NCBI RefSeq assembly: GCF_001645185.1
Contig: NZ_LXTQ01000011.1
Span: 1-64,000, forward strand
Direction: 5' to 3'
Origin: Methylobacillus sp. MM3
Lineage (GTDB): Bacteria > Pseudomonadota > Gammaproteobacteria > Burkholderiales > Methylophilaceae
DNA: 64,000 bases
Positions within the stretch are counted from its first letter, which is position 1. Every line of letters starts with the position of its first letter. Of this stretch, positions 46,603 through 55,440 are shown piece after piece. The notes below the pieces were generated by a model that searched no databases, was not told where the DNA came from, and saw only the letters and a list, made by a program, of their open reading frames with translations. The position numbers were made by a program, and so were the translations under genes.

Positions 46603-48287
46603 ATCTTGTCGCGGAACCGGTCGTGGCGGCGCTGGATGCGTTCCGGATCGAGGAGGCCACGAGGCTGGCGAAGCAAAGCGGACAACATGTGCTGGACGTG
46701 CTGGAGGAACTGTCCGGGCTGTCCCCGGATGAATTCCTGCTGGCGCTGGCGCAGTTGCTGTGGTATCCGGCGCTGAACATGATGGACTTGCATGCGCTGA
46801 CGCCGGATTTCGAGCGCTTGCCGTTTGCAGAAGCCATCAAGCGCGAGTGTGTGGCGTTGCGCGGCGAAGATGGCCGTTTGCTGCTGGCGTTTGCCAATCC
46901 TTTCGACCGGCATATGGCAGGGCGCATGGAGGCTCTGCTGACAGAGCCGGTGCAGTGGGTTCTGGCGCACCGCAAGGATCTGGCGGCTTTTTTGTCGCGC
47001 TTTGAAGAGAGCCTGCGCGCGATGGACGGCTTTCAGGATCATGGAGCGGCCAACAGCCGTCCGGACGGCATCGAGGATTTGTCGCTGAAATCCATCAGCG
47101 AAGACACCAGTCCGGTCGTGAAACTGGTGCGCTCCACCCTATACGACGCGCTCAAGGTCGGGGCCAGCGACATCCACATGGAAACCGATGCGCGCGGGCT
47201 GACCATCAAATACCGCATCGACGGCGTGCTGAGCATGGTGGGCAGCATGGGCGGGCTGGAGCAGGCGGAACAGGCGATTTCACGTATCAAGGTCATGTCC
47301 GAGCTTGATATCGCCGAGCGCCGCGTGCCGCAGGACGGACGTTTCAAGGTACTGGTGCAGGGGCGCGAGGTGGATTTGCGCGTTTCCATCATGCCCAGCG
47401 TGTTCGGCGAGGATGCGGTGCTGCGCATTCTGGATCGCCAGTCGGTTACCGACGAGGCGAAGGGATTGAGCCTGAACGTGCTGGGCTTCGATCCTGAAAT
47501 CATGGAGCGTTTCCGCCTGCTGGCGGAAGAGCCTTACGGCATGCTGCTGGTCACCGGACCGACCGGGTCGGGCAAGACCACCACGCTGTACGGCATCATT
47601 TCGGAGATCAACAGCGGCCAGGACAAGATCGTCACCATCGAGGATCCGGTCGAATATCAACTCCCCGGTGTGCTGCAAATTCCGGTCAACGAAAAGAAAG
47701 GTCTCACCTTCGCGCGCGGCCTGCGTTCGATTCTGCGCCATGACCCGGACAAGATCATGGTCGGCGAAATCCGCGATTCCGAGACCGCGCAAATCGCCGT
47801 GCAGTCGGCGCTGACTGGACATCTCGTCTTGACCACCGTCCACGCCAATAATGTGTTCGACGTGATCGGGCGCTTCACCAACATGGGTGTCGATCCTTAC
47901 AGTTTCGTCTCTGCGATCAACGGCATCATGGCGCAGCGCCTGGTGCGCGTGATTTGCCCGCATTGTGCGGTAGCCGATCATCCCGATCCGGCACTGCTGA
48001 AAAAATCCGGCATTTCTCCCGAGGCTGCAGCCGGCTTCGATTTTCGTATCGGCCAGGGGTGCGGCCAATGCCACGGCACGGGCTATCGCGGACGAAAAGC
48101 CATCGCCGAATTGCTGTGCTTCAACGATGAAATCCGCGAGCTGATCGTGACGCGCGAGCCGGTGCGCAGGATTAAGGAGGCCGCACGCGCCAACGGAACG
48201 CGCAGCATGCGCGAGGCGGCACTGGCGCTGGTGCAGCGCGGAGAAACCTCATTGCAGGAGATCAATCGTGTTACGTCGCTTGCGTGA
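46599..48287 (+). CDS. gspE: Type II secretion assembly ATPase GspE-like
   Basis: A 562-residue secretion ATPase. The N-terminal T2SSE_N-type domain precedes the core: SDIHMETDARGLTIKYRIDG, the Walker A GPTGSGKTTTLYG near residue 320, the Asp box (IVTIEDPVEYQ), Walker B (DKIMVGEIRDSETAQIAVQS) and His box (GHLVLTTVHANN). The C-terminal tetracysteine zinc motif is intact (ICPHCAV, then GCGQCHGTGYRG). This confirms an active assembly ATPase rather than a retraction ATPase. It overlaps the next gene by 20 bases. Confidence 0.95.
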   Translation: MNLVAEPVVAALDAFRIEEATRLAKQSGQHVLDVLEELSGLSPDEFLLALAQLLWYPALNMMDLHALTPDFERLPFAEAIKRECVALRGEDGRLLLAFANPFDRHMAGRMEALLTEPVQWVLAHRKDLAAFLSRFEESLRAMDGFQDHGAANSRPDGIEDLSLKSISEDTSPVVKLVRSTLYDALKVGASDIHMETDARGLTIKYRIDGVLSMVGSMGGLEQAEQAISRIKVMSELDIAERRVPQDGRFKVLVQGREVDLRVSIMPSVFGEDAVLRILDRQSVTDEAKGLSLNVLGFDPEIMERFRLLAEEPYGMLLVTGPTGSGKTTTLYGIISEINSGQDKIVTIEDPVEYQLPGVLQIPVNEKKGLTFARGLRSILRHDPDKIMVGEIRDSETAQIAVQSALTGHLVLTTVHANNVFDVIGRFTNMGVDPYSFVSAINGIMAQRLVRVICPHCAVADHPDPALLKKSGISPEAAAGFDFRIGQGCGQCHGTGYRGRKAIAELLCFNDEIRELIVTREPVRRIKEAARANGTRSMREAALALVQRGETSLQEINRVTSLA

Positions 48288-49101
48288 AGAACTCAGGGTT
48301 TTCCTGCATCCCCAACTGGTCGTATTGCTGCGGGTATCGCGCGGCCTCAACAAGCGCGTGACCCATAAGCGGATATTGCCTTGTGCCGAAACAATGGGTG
48401 CTTCATCTGGGGAGACGTCGATCGCCGCGCTGAAATCAGCAGTGCGCGAGGCGCCATGGCGAGGGACAAATACGCAGGTAGTGTTATCCAACCATTTCGT
48501 GCGCTATGCGCTGGTGCCGTGGTCGGAACAGCTCGCAAACCGGCAGGAGCGCGAGGCTTATCTCCGTCATTGTTTTGGCGCGGCATATGGCGAAACGGCC
48601 AAATGCTGGGATTTGCGCATGAGCGAACCGAATCCGGACGAGCCGTCGCTGGCGAGCGGTATCGACCGGACTTTGCTCGAGTCGTTGCGCAGCGCGCTCG
48701 AAAGCGGCGATATTCGGTCTGATGCCATCCATCCGCACCTGATGGTAGGCGCCAACCGCAGCAGGCGCTGGATCTCGCAAGGCCTGGTCTGGTTCGCCAT
48801 GGTGGAACGCGGGCGCTTGTGCCTGTCGTTGCTCGATCGCGGCCTTTGGAAAATCGTCAGGAACCATCCGGCCGATGCGGATGAACCGGCATCCCTGGTG
48901 TCGGAACTTGGAACCCTGTTGGCCCGCGAGGCGATATTGGCCGGAGACATACGGCAGGACTGGCCTGTCGTGCTGTATTGGCCGGAATCCAGCTTGCTGC
49001 CCAGCCTGCCCGGGCGTAAGGTGATTCGAGTACAGGGGCGCCCTATGGAAGGCTTTGCCTCCGGCGACGACAAGGCATACCAGCTGGCCATGTGGGCATG
49101 A
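48268..49101 (+). CDS. PilM/GspL-like cytoplasmic platform protein (tentative)
   Basis: A 277-residue protein starting at GTG 48268, inside the end of gspE. It contains TNTQVVLSNHFVRYALVPWS, typical of the actin-like fold start in GspL/PilM-related proteins, and VWFAMVERGRLCLSLLDRG. No membrane helix is seen, so it fits the cytoplasmic half (PilM) more than full-length GspL. Identification rests on the position before PilN- and PilO-like genes and on weak pattern; no clear ATP-site motif was found. Confidence 0.6.
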   Translation: MLRRLREELRVFLHPQLVVLLRVSRGLNKRVTHKRILPCAETMGASSGETSIAALKSAVREAPWRGTNTQVVLSNHFVRYALVPWSEQLANRQEREAYLRHCFGAAYGETAKCWDLRMSEPNPDEPSLASGIDRTLLESLRSALESGDIRSDAIHPHLMVGANRSRRWISQGLVWFAMVERGRLCLSLLDRGLWKIVRNHPADADEPASLVSELGTLLAREAILAGDIRQDWPVVLYWPESSLLPSLPGRKVIRVQGRPMEGFASGDDKAYQLAMWA

Positions 49102-49619
49102 GTATGCGAGCGGTCGAGCTGAATCATGCGTGTGCGCCAAAGCATGATCCGTGGCCGGCGCGCGCACTGCTGGTCGCCGGTTGCCTGGCTTCGATAGGGC
49201 TGGGCATGGCGCTGCATGACATCGACGCGAAAACGGCGATGCTGGAAGCGGACGCCAGCCGCCTCCGCCATCCCCGGCAGGAAACCAGGCAGTCCGAGGC
49301 TGAGGCTGCGTTGCAGCGTACCGAAATAGCGGCCGTACAAACGGCCATGGCCGAGCTTGCGTTGCCCTGGGAGCAACTGTTCCGGGCATTGGAAAGCACG
49401 CGTACCCCTCGAGTGAAGCTGCTGGCCATGGAACCCAACCCCAGGCAGCGCAAGCTGCGTATCTCTGCGGCCGCATCCGACACACAGGACATTCTGGATT
49501 ACATACAGGCGCTCGATCGGCAGTCCATGCTGGAGGATGTATTCCTGCTGCGCCAGGAGCGCGATGACGATGGCAATTTTATTTTCAGTGTCGATGCCGT
49601 ATGGAATGTGAAGCCATGA
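49098..49619 (+). CDS. PilN-like bitopic assembly protein
   Basis: A 173-residue protein with one N-terminal membrane helix (WPARALLVAGCLASIGLGMA), a coiled-coil stretch (RHPRQETRQSEAEAALQRTE) and a small C-terminal domain (ISAAASDTQDILDYIQALDR) with the ferredoxin-like pattern of PilN/GspL periplasmic parts. ATG 49098 overlaps the previous stop (ATGA); an in-frame GTG at 49092 adds two residues. The coupling and order match an inner-membrane PilM-N-O-P platform. Confidence 0.72.
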   Translation: MSMRAVELNHACAPKHDPWPARALLVAGCLASIGLGMALHDIDAKTAMLEADASRLRHPRQETRQSEAEAALQRTEIAAVQTAMAELALPWEQLFRALESTRTPRVKLLAMEPNPRQRKLRISAAASDTQDILDYIQALDRQSMLEDVFLLRQERDDDGNFIFSVDAVWNVKP

Positions 49620-50197
49620 TGGTTGGTCTGTTTCCGCCAAGCCTGATTCCCCTGAGGAGGCTGTGGCGGGTGTGCAAATTTCGTCTGCTGGGTCTGGGTT
49701 GGCCGGGCATGCTGGGCTTCGGCTTGCTGCTCGGCTGTGCCGTGGTAGCGTCAGTTGTACTGTTGCCGGCCACGCGGCAGTTGCAGCAAATGGAACGCGA
49801 CGTCGCACAATTGCGCAACGGCAAGAGCCAGCATCGGGGGCAATGGATAGACCGCTCGCCTCAAGCGGCGCTGAAGGCGTTCTACCGAGTCCTGCCGCAG
49901 GAGTCTTCCGCTCCCAAACATATTTCGGCGATCTTCAATGCTGCCGACGCCAGCGGTATCGACCTGGACAAGGTGGAATATGCCCTGGTGCGCGAACATA
50001 CGGCCGCACTGAGCCGGTATCAGGTGATTTTGCCCGTGCAAGGCACCTATCCCGATATTCGCCGCTTTATCATCGAATTACTCAACACCATGCCTGCGCT
50101 GGCGATCAACGAACTCAGCTTCAAGCGCGAAGATGCCTCCAGCCCGGAGGTCGAGGCGCGCGTGCGTCTGACCATTTACCTGGGGCGGGCGTCATGA
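49616..50197 (+). CDS. PilO/GspM-like bitopic assembly protein
   Basis: A 193-residue protein with a membrane helix near residue 35-55 (MLGFGLLLGCAVVASVVLLP), a short coiled coil (RQLQQMERDVAQLRNG) and a C-terminal ferredoxin-like domain (YQVILPVQGTYPDIRRFIIE, LAINELSFKRED). This is the layout of PilO and GspM. It begins at ATG 49616, overlapping the PilN-like stop; a second ATG follows at 49619. It probably dimerises with the PilN-like protein. Confidence 0.72.
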   Translation: MMVGLFPPSLIPLRRLWRVCKFRLLGLGWPGMLGFGLLLGCAVVASVVLLPATRQLQQMERDVAQLRNGKSQHRGQWIDRSPQAALKAFYRVLPQESSAPKHISAIFNAADASGIDLDKVEYALVREHTAALSRYQVILPVQGTYPDIRRFIIELLNTMPALAINELSFKREDASSPEVEARVRLTIYLGRAS

Positions 50198-50691
50198 CGG
50201 CTGCGGAAAAGAAGAAGCAACCGCTGATCTGGGGCGCGCTAGTGCTGACGCTGGCAACGACAGCCTGGGTGGCGGCGTCGGACGATGCTGGGCAGGAGGA
50301 TATTTTGGTGAAACCTCGGCCCCGCGCGTCGTCTGCGATAGTCGACGAGAGCAGGGCGTCGGCAACCAACCTGGCCTACCAGCCAAGGCCTCCCATCGAG
50401 GGCGAGCCAGAAGATATCTTTCCCGGCGATGCGCCGCCGGAAGAGATTGCCGCAGCAGCGCCTCCGCCCAAGCCGGTTACGCCCCCGCTGCCGTTCAACT
50501 ACGCCGGAAAACTGGTCGAGGACGGCAACGCGCTGGTTTTCCTGACGCATGGCACTCGCAACCTTGCCGTGCGATCTGGCGACGTGATCGACGGTGTATG
50601 GCGCGTCGAGTCGATACGGCCGCCGACCATGATGATGGGTTATTTGCCGCTGAAAACCGTAGTTCCCCTGGTGATTGGAGAAACGAATTGA
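50194..50691 (+). CDS. PilP/GspC-like periplasmic linker protein
   Basis: A 165-residue protein with an N-terminal membrane anchor (PLIWGALVLTLATTAWVAAS), a Pro-rich spacer (AAAPPPKPVTPPLPFNYAG) and a C-terminal beta domain (YAGKLVEDGNALVFLTHGTR, SGDVIDGVWRVESI) resembling the homology region of GspC and PilP. Those proteins tie the inner-membrane platform to the secretin. Start ATG 50194 and the stop both overlap neighbours by four bases. Confidence 0.75.
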   Translation: MTAAEKKKQPLIWGALVLTLATTAWVAASDDAGQEDILVKPRPRASSAIVDESRASATNLAYQPRPPIEGEPEDIFPGDAPPEEIAAAAPPPKPVTPPLPFNYAGKLVEDGNALVFLTHGTRNLAVRSGDVIDGVWRVESIRPPTMMMGYLPLKTVVPLVIGETN

Positions 50692-52622
50692 AATCTGTCC
50701 GTAAAGTGCTGATCGCAGCCCTGATGCTTGCCGGGTGCGCTACGCAGGAAACCCGCCATGCCCAGGACGATCCGGGTTTCCGGGAGGCCAGCTCGCTGAT
50801 TGCGCAAGGGCGCATCGAGGAAGGGTTGGCGAGGATGGAGCAGGTGCTGGCGGCGCATCCGGACAATGTCGAGTATCGCAATTACCTGTCTCGCCAGCGC
50901 GAACTGCAATTGACGCAACTGCTGAGCGATGCGGACAGGCAGCGGCAGCAGCGCAATTGGGACGCCGCGGAGCAAGGCTACCGGCGCTTGCTGGAACTGA
51001 ACCCGCAAAACCAGCGCGCGCTCGAGGGGCTGAAGCAGCTGTCAGCGGCGCGCAAGCACGATGCCATGCTGGGCGAAGCCGAAGCGGCGCTCGACAAGGG
51101 GGATATTGACGCTGCGCAGTTCCTGGTGCGCTCCGTACTGGCGGAGGATGCGGTAGATCCGGCCGCGCGGGCTATTTACGAGCGCATCGAACAGAAGCGT
51201 ACGGCGAAGTCGATGGCGACACCGCAGCTGCGCTCGGTATTCAAGAAGCCGATTACGCTGGAATTCAAGGATGTTGCGCTGAAATCCGTATTCGAATTCA
51301 TTTCCCGTGCGGCGAACATCAATTTCTCCTATGACAAGGAGTTGAGACAGGAGCAAAAAATCAGCATTTTCGTTCGTGACACCTCGGTCGAGGATGCCCT
51401 GGATGTGATCCTGACCACCAATCAGCTCAACAAGAAAATCCTCAACGACAATACCGTGCTGATTTACCCGGCGAGTCGCAGCGGCGAATACCAGGAAATG
51501 TTCGTGCGCAGTTTTTACCTTGGCAATACCGATGCCAAGCGCATGATGGCATTGCTTAAAACCGTAGTGAAAACCCGCGACCTGTACATCGACGAGAGAC
51601 TCAATACGCTGGTAATGCGCGATACGCCGGAAGCGGTGCGCATGGCGGAAAAACTGATCGCCTCGCAGGATCTGCCCGACCCCGAGGTAATGCTGGAAGT
51701 GGAGGTGATGGAGATCAGCCGCAAGACGCTGGAGGATATCGGCATCCAGTACCCGACGCAGGTATCGCTGGGCGTGCAGGGCAATACATCAACAGATAGC
51801 AGCGGCGTCGCGACCAGGACGCCGGGGCAGTTGAGTTTCAAGGAGCTCAGGAATTTCAACTCCGGCCTGGGGGTGTTCAAGATCACCGATCCGGTACTGG
51901 CCTTCAACCTGTTGCATCTGGCGACCGATACCGACTTGTTGGCAAATCCGCAGATACGCGTCAAGAATCGCGAAAAGGCCAAAATCCATATCGGCGACAA
52001 GATCCCGGTCATTACCAGCACGGCCAATTCCACCGGCTTCGTTTCCGAGTCGGTCACCTACCTGGAAACCGGCATCAAGCTGAATGTGGAGCCGACCATC
52101 CTGCTCAACGACGAGGTATCGATCAAGGTGGAGCTGGAAGTCAGCAACCAGACCGACAGGGTGACGACCAGTTCCGGCACGCTGACGTACACGCTGGGCT
52201 CGCGCAATGCCAATACCGTGTTGCGTCTGAAGAATGGCGAGACGCAGGTGTTGGCCGGGCTGTTCCGCGACGACAGGCAGGACATCAACCATAAGGTGCC
52301 GGGGCTCGCCGGCATTCCCTTGCTGGGCAAGCTGTTTACCGACAAGAACTCCGACCGCACCAAGAAGGAAATCGTGCTGCTGATTACGCCGCGCATCCTC
52401 AGCAACATCGTACCCGCGGATGCAACGTATACCGTATTCCCGGGAGGTGTTGACGGCATGCGCAATACCTCGACAGGCCGGTCGGGAAGGCAGGCAGAGT
52501 ATGCGGCGCCTGTACAGCAGTCCATGCCAACGGTTCCTGCCCCGCAAGAGGTGCAAGCCGCGCGCGCGCAGAACGACCGCTCCTTTGCCGACTCCGTGCT
52601 TCAACCCGATGCCGGCAGGTAA
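50688..52622 (+). CDS. gspD: Secretin (GspD/MshL-like) lipoprotein with TPR region
   Basis: A 644-residue outer-membrane secretin. TTG 50688, with GGAGAAA upstream, gives MKSVRKVLIAALMLAGC, a lipoprotein signal with Cys at the lipobox. Residues ~30-165 form TPR-like helices (AEQGYRRLLELNPQNQRALE). An STN/secretin N0-like domain follows (ITLEFKDVALKSVFEFISRA), then N domains and the C-terminal secretin core (LEVEVMEISRKTLEDIG, VPGLAGIPLLGKLF). The pilotin-free lipoprotein design and the TPR segment differ from classic GspD. It should form the exit channel. Confidence 0.9.
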   Translation: MKSVRKVLIAALMLAGCATQETRHAQDDPGFREASSLIAQGRIEEGLARMEQVLAAHPDNVEYRNYLSRQRELQLTQLLSDADRQRQQRNWDAAEQGYRRLLELNPQNQRALEGLKQLSAARKHDAMLGEAEAALDKGDIDAAQFLVRSVLAEDAVDPAARAIYERIEQKRTAKSMATPQLRSVFKKPITLEFKDVALKSVFEFISRAANINFSYDKELRQEQKISIFVRDTSVEDALDVILTTNQLNKKILNDNTVLIYPASRSGEYQEMFVRSFYLGNTDAKRMMALLKTVVKTRDLYIDERLNTLVMRDTPEAVRMAEKLIASQDLPDPEVMLEVEVMEISRKTLEDIGIQYPTQVSLGVQGNTSTDSSGVATRTPGQLSFKELRNFNSGLGVFKITDPVLAFNLLHLATDTDLLANPQIRVKNREKAKIHIGDKIPVITSTANSTGFVSESVTYLETGIKLNVEPTILLNDEVSIKVELEVSNQTDRVTTSSGTLTYTLGSRNANTVLRLKNGETQVLAGLFRDDRQDINHKVPGLAGIPLLGKLFTDKNSDRTKKEIVLLITPRILSNIVPADATYTVFPGGVDGMRNTSTGRSGRQAEYAAPVQQSMPTVPAPQEVQAARAQNDRSFADSVLQPDAGR

Positions 52623-53109
52623 CGACATAGCCGTGCGTGGATTTACGCTGATCGAGCTGCTGGTGACGCTGGTGATTCTGGCGCTGCTGACCACTGCGGC
52701 GGCCCCGATGATGCAGCTGACTGCCAAGCGCGCCAAGGAGCAGGAACTGCGGCGCGCGCTCTGGCAGATACGCGATGCCATCGATGCCTACAAGCTGGCG
52801 GCGGATGATGGCCTGATCGCGCATACGCCGGACAAATCCGGCTATCCGCCGACGCTGCAAACATTGGTTGCGGGCGTGGAAAATATCAAGGGCCCTGCGC
52901 GCCGCAAGATTTATTTCATGCGTCAGATACCGCGCGATCCGTTTGCTGCCGACCCCGATGCGGGCAATGAGCAGACCTGGCGCAAGCGCAGTTATGCCAG
53001 CTCGTTCGAGGAGCCCGGTTTCGGCGATTTCGAAGGCGAGGATGTCTATGACGTGCGTTCCGGATCGAAAGGTATCGGACTGGACGGGAGGCCATACGCG
53101 GAATGGTAA
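52609..53109 (+). CDS. Type II secretion pseudopilin (GspG/H-like)
   Basis: A 166-residue pseudopilin. The leader MPAGNDIAVRG precedes FTLIELLVTLVILALLTTAA with Glu5 in place. The globular part includes ELRRALWQIRDAIDAYKLAA and the C-terminal KGIGLDGRPYAEW. ATG 52609 overlaps the secretin stop; GTG 52633 would leave only an RG leader and is less likely. It is closely related in plan to the next pseudopilin (SDG/LDG...Y-x-W ends), suggesting duplication. Confidence 0.85.
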   Translation: MPAGNDIAVRGFTLIELLVTLVILALLTTAAAPMMQLTAKRAKEQELRRALWQIRDAIDAYKLAADDGLIAHTPDKSGYPPTLQTLVAGVENIKGPARRKIYFMRQIPRDPFAADPDAGNEQTWRKRSYASSFEEPGFGDFEGEDVYDVRSGSKGIGLDGRPYAEW

Positions 53110-53492
53110 AACAGACCGGACGTCGGAGCGGCTTTACATTGATCGAAATACTGGTGGTCATGGCTATTGTCGCTACCTTGCTGAGCCTGGTAGCGCCGCG
53201 CTATTTCGAAACCATGGAGCGCTCGAAGGAAGCGACCTTGCGTCATGACCTGTCGGTGATGCGCGATGCGGTCGACAAGTATTACAGCGACAAGGGCGCC
53301 TATCCGGATACGCTGGAAGATCTGATCTACGGCCAGTATCTGCGCGCGATCCCGGACGATCCGATCACCCAGAGTGCCGGCACCTGGATCGTGACTCCGC
53401 CGTCGGACCCGAATGCGCGTGGCTCGGTTTACAACATCCATAGCGGCGCGGAGGGTGTGGCTTCGGACGGTAGCATGTACGTGCAATGGTGA
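53103..53492 (+). CDS. Type II secretion pseudopilin (GspG-like)
   Basis: A 129-residue pseudopilin. The leader MVKQTGRRSG precedes FTLIEILVVMAIVATLLSLV with Glu5 in place. The globular part has LRHDLSVMRDAVDKYYSDKG, AYPDTLEDLIYGQYLRAIPD and ends SDGSMYVQW. It starts seven bases inside the previous gene. With 44952-45374 and 52609-53109 it gives three Glu5-type pseudopilins in the operon. Confidence 0.9.
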   Translation: MVKQTGRRSGFTLIEILVVMAIVATLLSLVAPRYFETMERSKEATLRHDLSVMRDAVDKYYSDKGAYPDTLEDLIYGQYLRAIPDDPITQSAGTWIVTPPSDPNARGSVYNIHSGAEGVASDGSMYVQW

Positions 53493-53959
53493 ACGCCTGC
53501 AAAAACCGCTCGGCGGGATTTACCTATCTTGGCCTGCTGCTTGCGATCGTGCTGATCGGGGTGGCGCTGGCGGGAGCGGCAACCTTGTGGAGTGCCGAAC
53601 GCAAGCGCGAGCGCGAACGGGAGTTGCTGCATATCGGCCACAAGTTCCGCGAAGCGATCGGCCAGTACTACAACCGCACGCCGGGTGCAGTCAAACAGTA
53701 CCCACCCACATTGGAGGCATTGCTGCGGGATGAGCGTTTCCCTGTGCCACGCCGCTATCTGAGGCAGATTTACGTCGATCCGTTTACCGGCACGCAAAAC
53801 TGGGGCACCGTCGAAGCGCCGAGCGGTGGCATCATGGGCGTCCACAGCCTGACGGCCGAGCCTGCATTCAAGACCGCAAATTTCCGGGGCAAGGACCAGC
53901 ATTTCGAAGGAAAAGCGCTGTTGGGAGACTGGATATTCGTCTATTTGCCCGATGGCTGA
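53486..53959 (+). CDS. Atypical pseudopilin lacking Glu5 (possible GspK-like tip)
   Basis: A 157-residue protein whose leader MVNACKNRSAG precedes FTYLGLLLAIVLIGVALAGA. The fifth residue of the mature part is Gly instead of the conserved Glu. In type II systems the tip subunit GspK lacks Glu5, so this may be the pseudopilus tip, although GspK is normally much larger. The globular part (HIGHKFREAIGQYYNRTPGA, YPPTLEALLRDERFPVPRRY) is GspG-like. It is the last gene of the operon. Confidence 0.85.
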   Translation: MVNACKNRSAGFTYLGLLLAIVLIGVALAGAATLWSAERKRERERELLHIGHKFREAIGQYYNRTPGAVKQYPPTLEALLRDERFPVPRRYLRQIYVDPFTGTQNWGTVEAPSGGIMGVHSLTAEPAFKTANFRGKDQHFEGKALLGDWIFVYLPDG

Positions 53960-54134
53960 ACGTTGCTGACCCACTTGGAGCGGGCCTTCGGGAGTAGTGG
54001 GCTCTCTTTTTCTGCCCTCGATCGCAATGTAAGATGCGCGAGGTCGTAGCGCAGGCGTTTCGTTTGCGAACAGCACCGCCTGATGGGGTCAGGCTGCCGC
54101 GTTACGCGATATCCATATAAAAAGGAAAAACAAC

Positions 54135-55268
54135 ATGCAGGCCATCACCTTCTCTCGCCCGGCAACCTTTGCCCTTTTGCTCGCTGTTCTTGCCGGATGC
54201 GCCACGCCCCAGACTCGCATGCCGACAGTGGATTCGGCCGCCATGCAGGAGGAAACGCGCAAGCAGCGGGAGATGGTGGTCGAGGACTACATGAATTCCT
54301 ATCGGCGCTTGCAGGCGGTCGCTTCCAGAATCGTGATGAGCGGTACCGAGCTTTGCGCCGAGAAGGTGGGGCCTTACTACGGACTGACGGCCTGGAGCCG
54401 CGAGGATTTCGGCAAGGAGTGGCATGACGTTGTCCAGTCGCGATTCAGCGTGAGCGATGTGGCGAGCATTTCCAGCGTCGCGCCGGGCTCGGCGGCCGAT
54501 CAGGCAGGGGTAAAAGCGGGCGACGTGGTGCTATCTGTCAATGGATGGACGCCTCCTGCCGGCAAGGGAGCCGTCGATAAGCTGATGGAAAAGCTCGCGC
54601 AGGAAGGCAAGTTCGGCATGCCTCTGGAGATGGTCGTGCGTCGCGGTGCGGAGGAGGTCAAGGTTTCCATGATGCCGGGGCAGGCGTGCGATTTCCGCGT
54701 GCGCTTGTCGCCGGACGACGTGAAGAACGCTTATGCCGATGGCCAGAATATCGTGATTTACAAGGGCATGATGGATTTCTTCCATACCGACGAGGAGGTC
54801 GCGCTGGTGGTGAGCCACGAGTTGGCTCACAACGCGATGAAGCATATTGATGCCAAGAAGACGAATGCCATGGTTGGCGGGCTCGTCGGTCTGTTGCTGG
54901 ACGTGGCCGCTGCAGCCGGAGGTGTCAATACCAATGGCGACTTCATGCGCTTGGGCTCCAATATGGGCGCCGGGGTTTATTCAGTTGCCTTCGAGCAGGA
55001 GGCGGATTATGTCGGCTTGTATTTCATGGCGAATGCCGGTTACAAAATTGACGATGCGGCGAGCTTCTGGCGCAGGATGGCAACGACCAACTCCAGGGCG
55101 ATCACCATGAAGTCCTCGCATCCCACGACACCGGAACGTTTCATTGCTATCGAAACTACTGTCGAAGAGATCAGGCAGAAAATCGGGAGCGGTCAGCCAC
55201 TGAAGCCGGAACTCAAGCATGCAAGCTCGGAAATGGCCCGCGAAGAAGTGCAGGCGATCCCGCATTAG
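54135..55268 (+). CDS. M48-family metallopeptidase lipoprotein with internal PDZ domain
   Basis: A 377-residue lipoprotein. The signal peptide ends LLLAVLAGC, a good lipobox. Residues ~105-190 form a PDZ domain (ISSVAPGSAADQAGVKAGDV, VVLSVNGWTP), placed before the protease core. The zinc site is HELAH at residue ~228, with the third ligand in FEQEADYVGLYFM near residue 287. It ends with SSHPTTPERFIAIE, typical of M48 enzymes. It probably acts in periplasmic protein quality control. A PDZ before the M48 core is less common than TPRs after it. Confidence 0.88.
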   Translation: MQAITFSRPATFALLLAVLAGCATPQTRMPTVDSAAMQEETRKQREMVVEDYMNSYRRLQAVASRIVMSGTELCAEKVGPYYGLTAWSREDFGKEWHDVVQSRFSVSDVASISSVAPGSAADQAGVKAGDVVLSVNGWTPPAGKGAVDKLMEKLAQEGKFGMPLEMVVRRGAEEVKVSMMPGQACDFRVRLSPDDVKNAYADGQNIVIYKGMMDFFHTDEEVALVVSHELAHNAMKHIDAKKTNAMVGGLVGLLLDVAAAAGGVNTNGDFMRLGSNMGAGVYSVAFEQEADYVGLYFMANAGYKIDDAASFWRRMATTNSRAITMKSSHPTTPERFIAIETTVEEIRQKIGSGQPLKPELKHASSEMAREEVQAIPH

Positions 55269-55325
55269 GCCTTTGCTCCGTAGCGGAGGCGACGACACTT
55301 GCGCTTCGCAAGGTTGCCTCAGGCA

Positions 55326-55338
55326 GGGAAAATTTCCC
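55326..55338. promoter_or_regulatory. GGGAAAATTTCCC palindrome
   Basis: A 13-base dyad in the non-coding stretch 55269-55612, identical to the core of the element at 35834-35852. No gene start follows closely on either strand. Confidence 0.4.
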
Positions 55339-55440
55339 GTGCTGTTTCAGGAGAATATGCCTATTCCGGCGAGCGGCGGCCGGCATATGATGGTTCTCAT
55401 GCACCGCTCGTCGTAAGTAGTCGCATACTCCATGGTAGTG

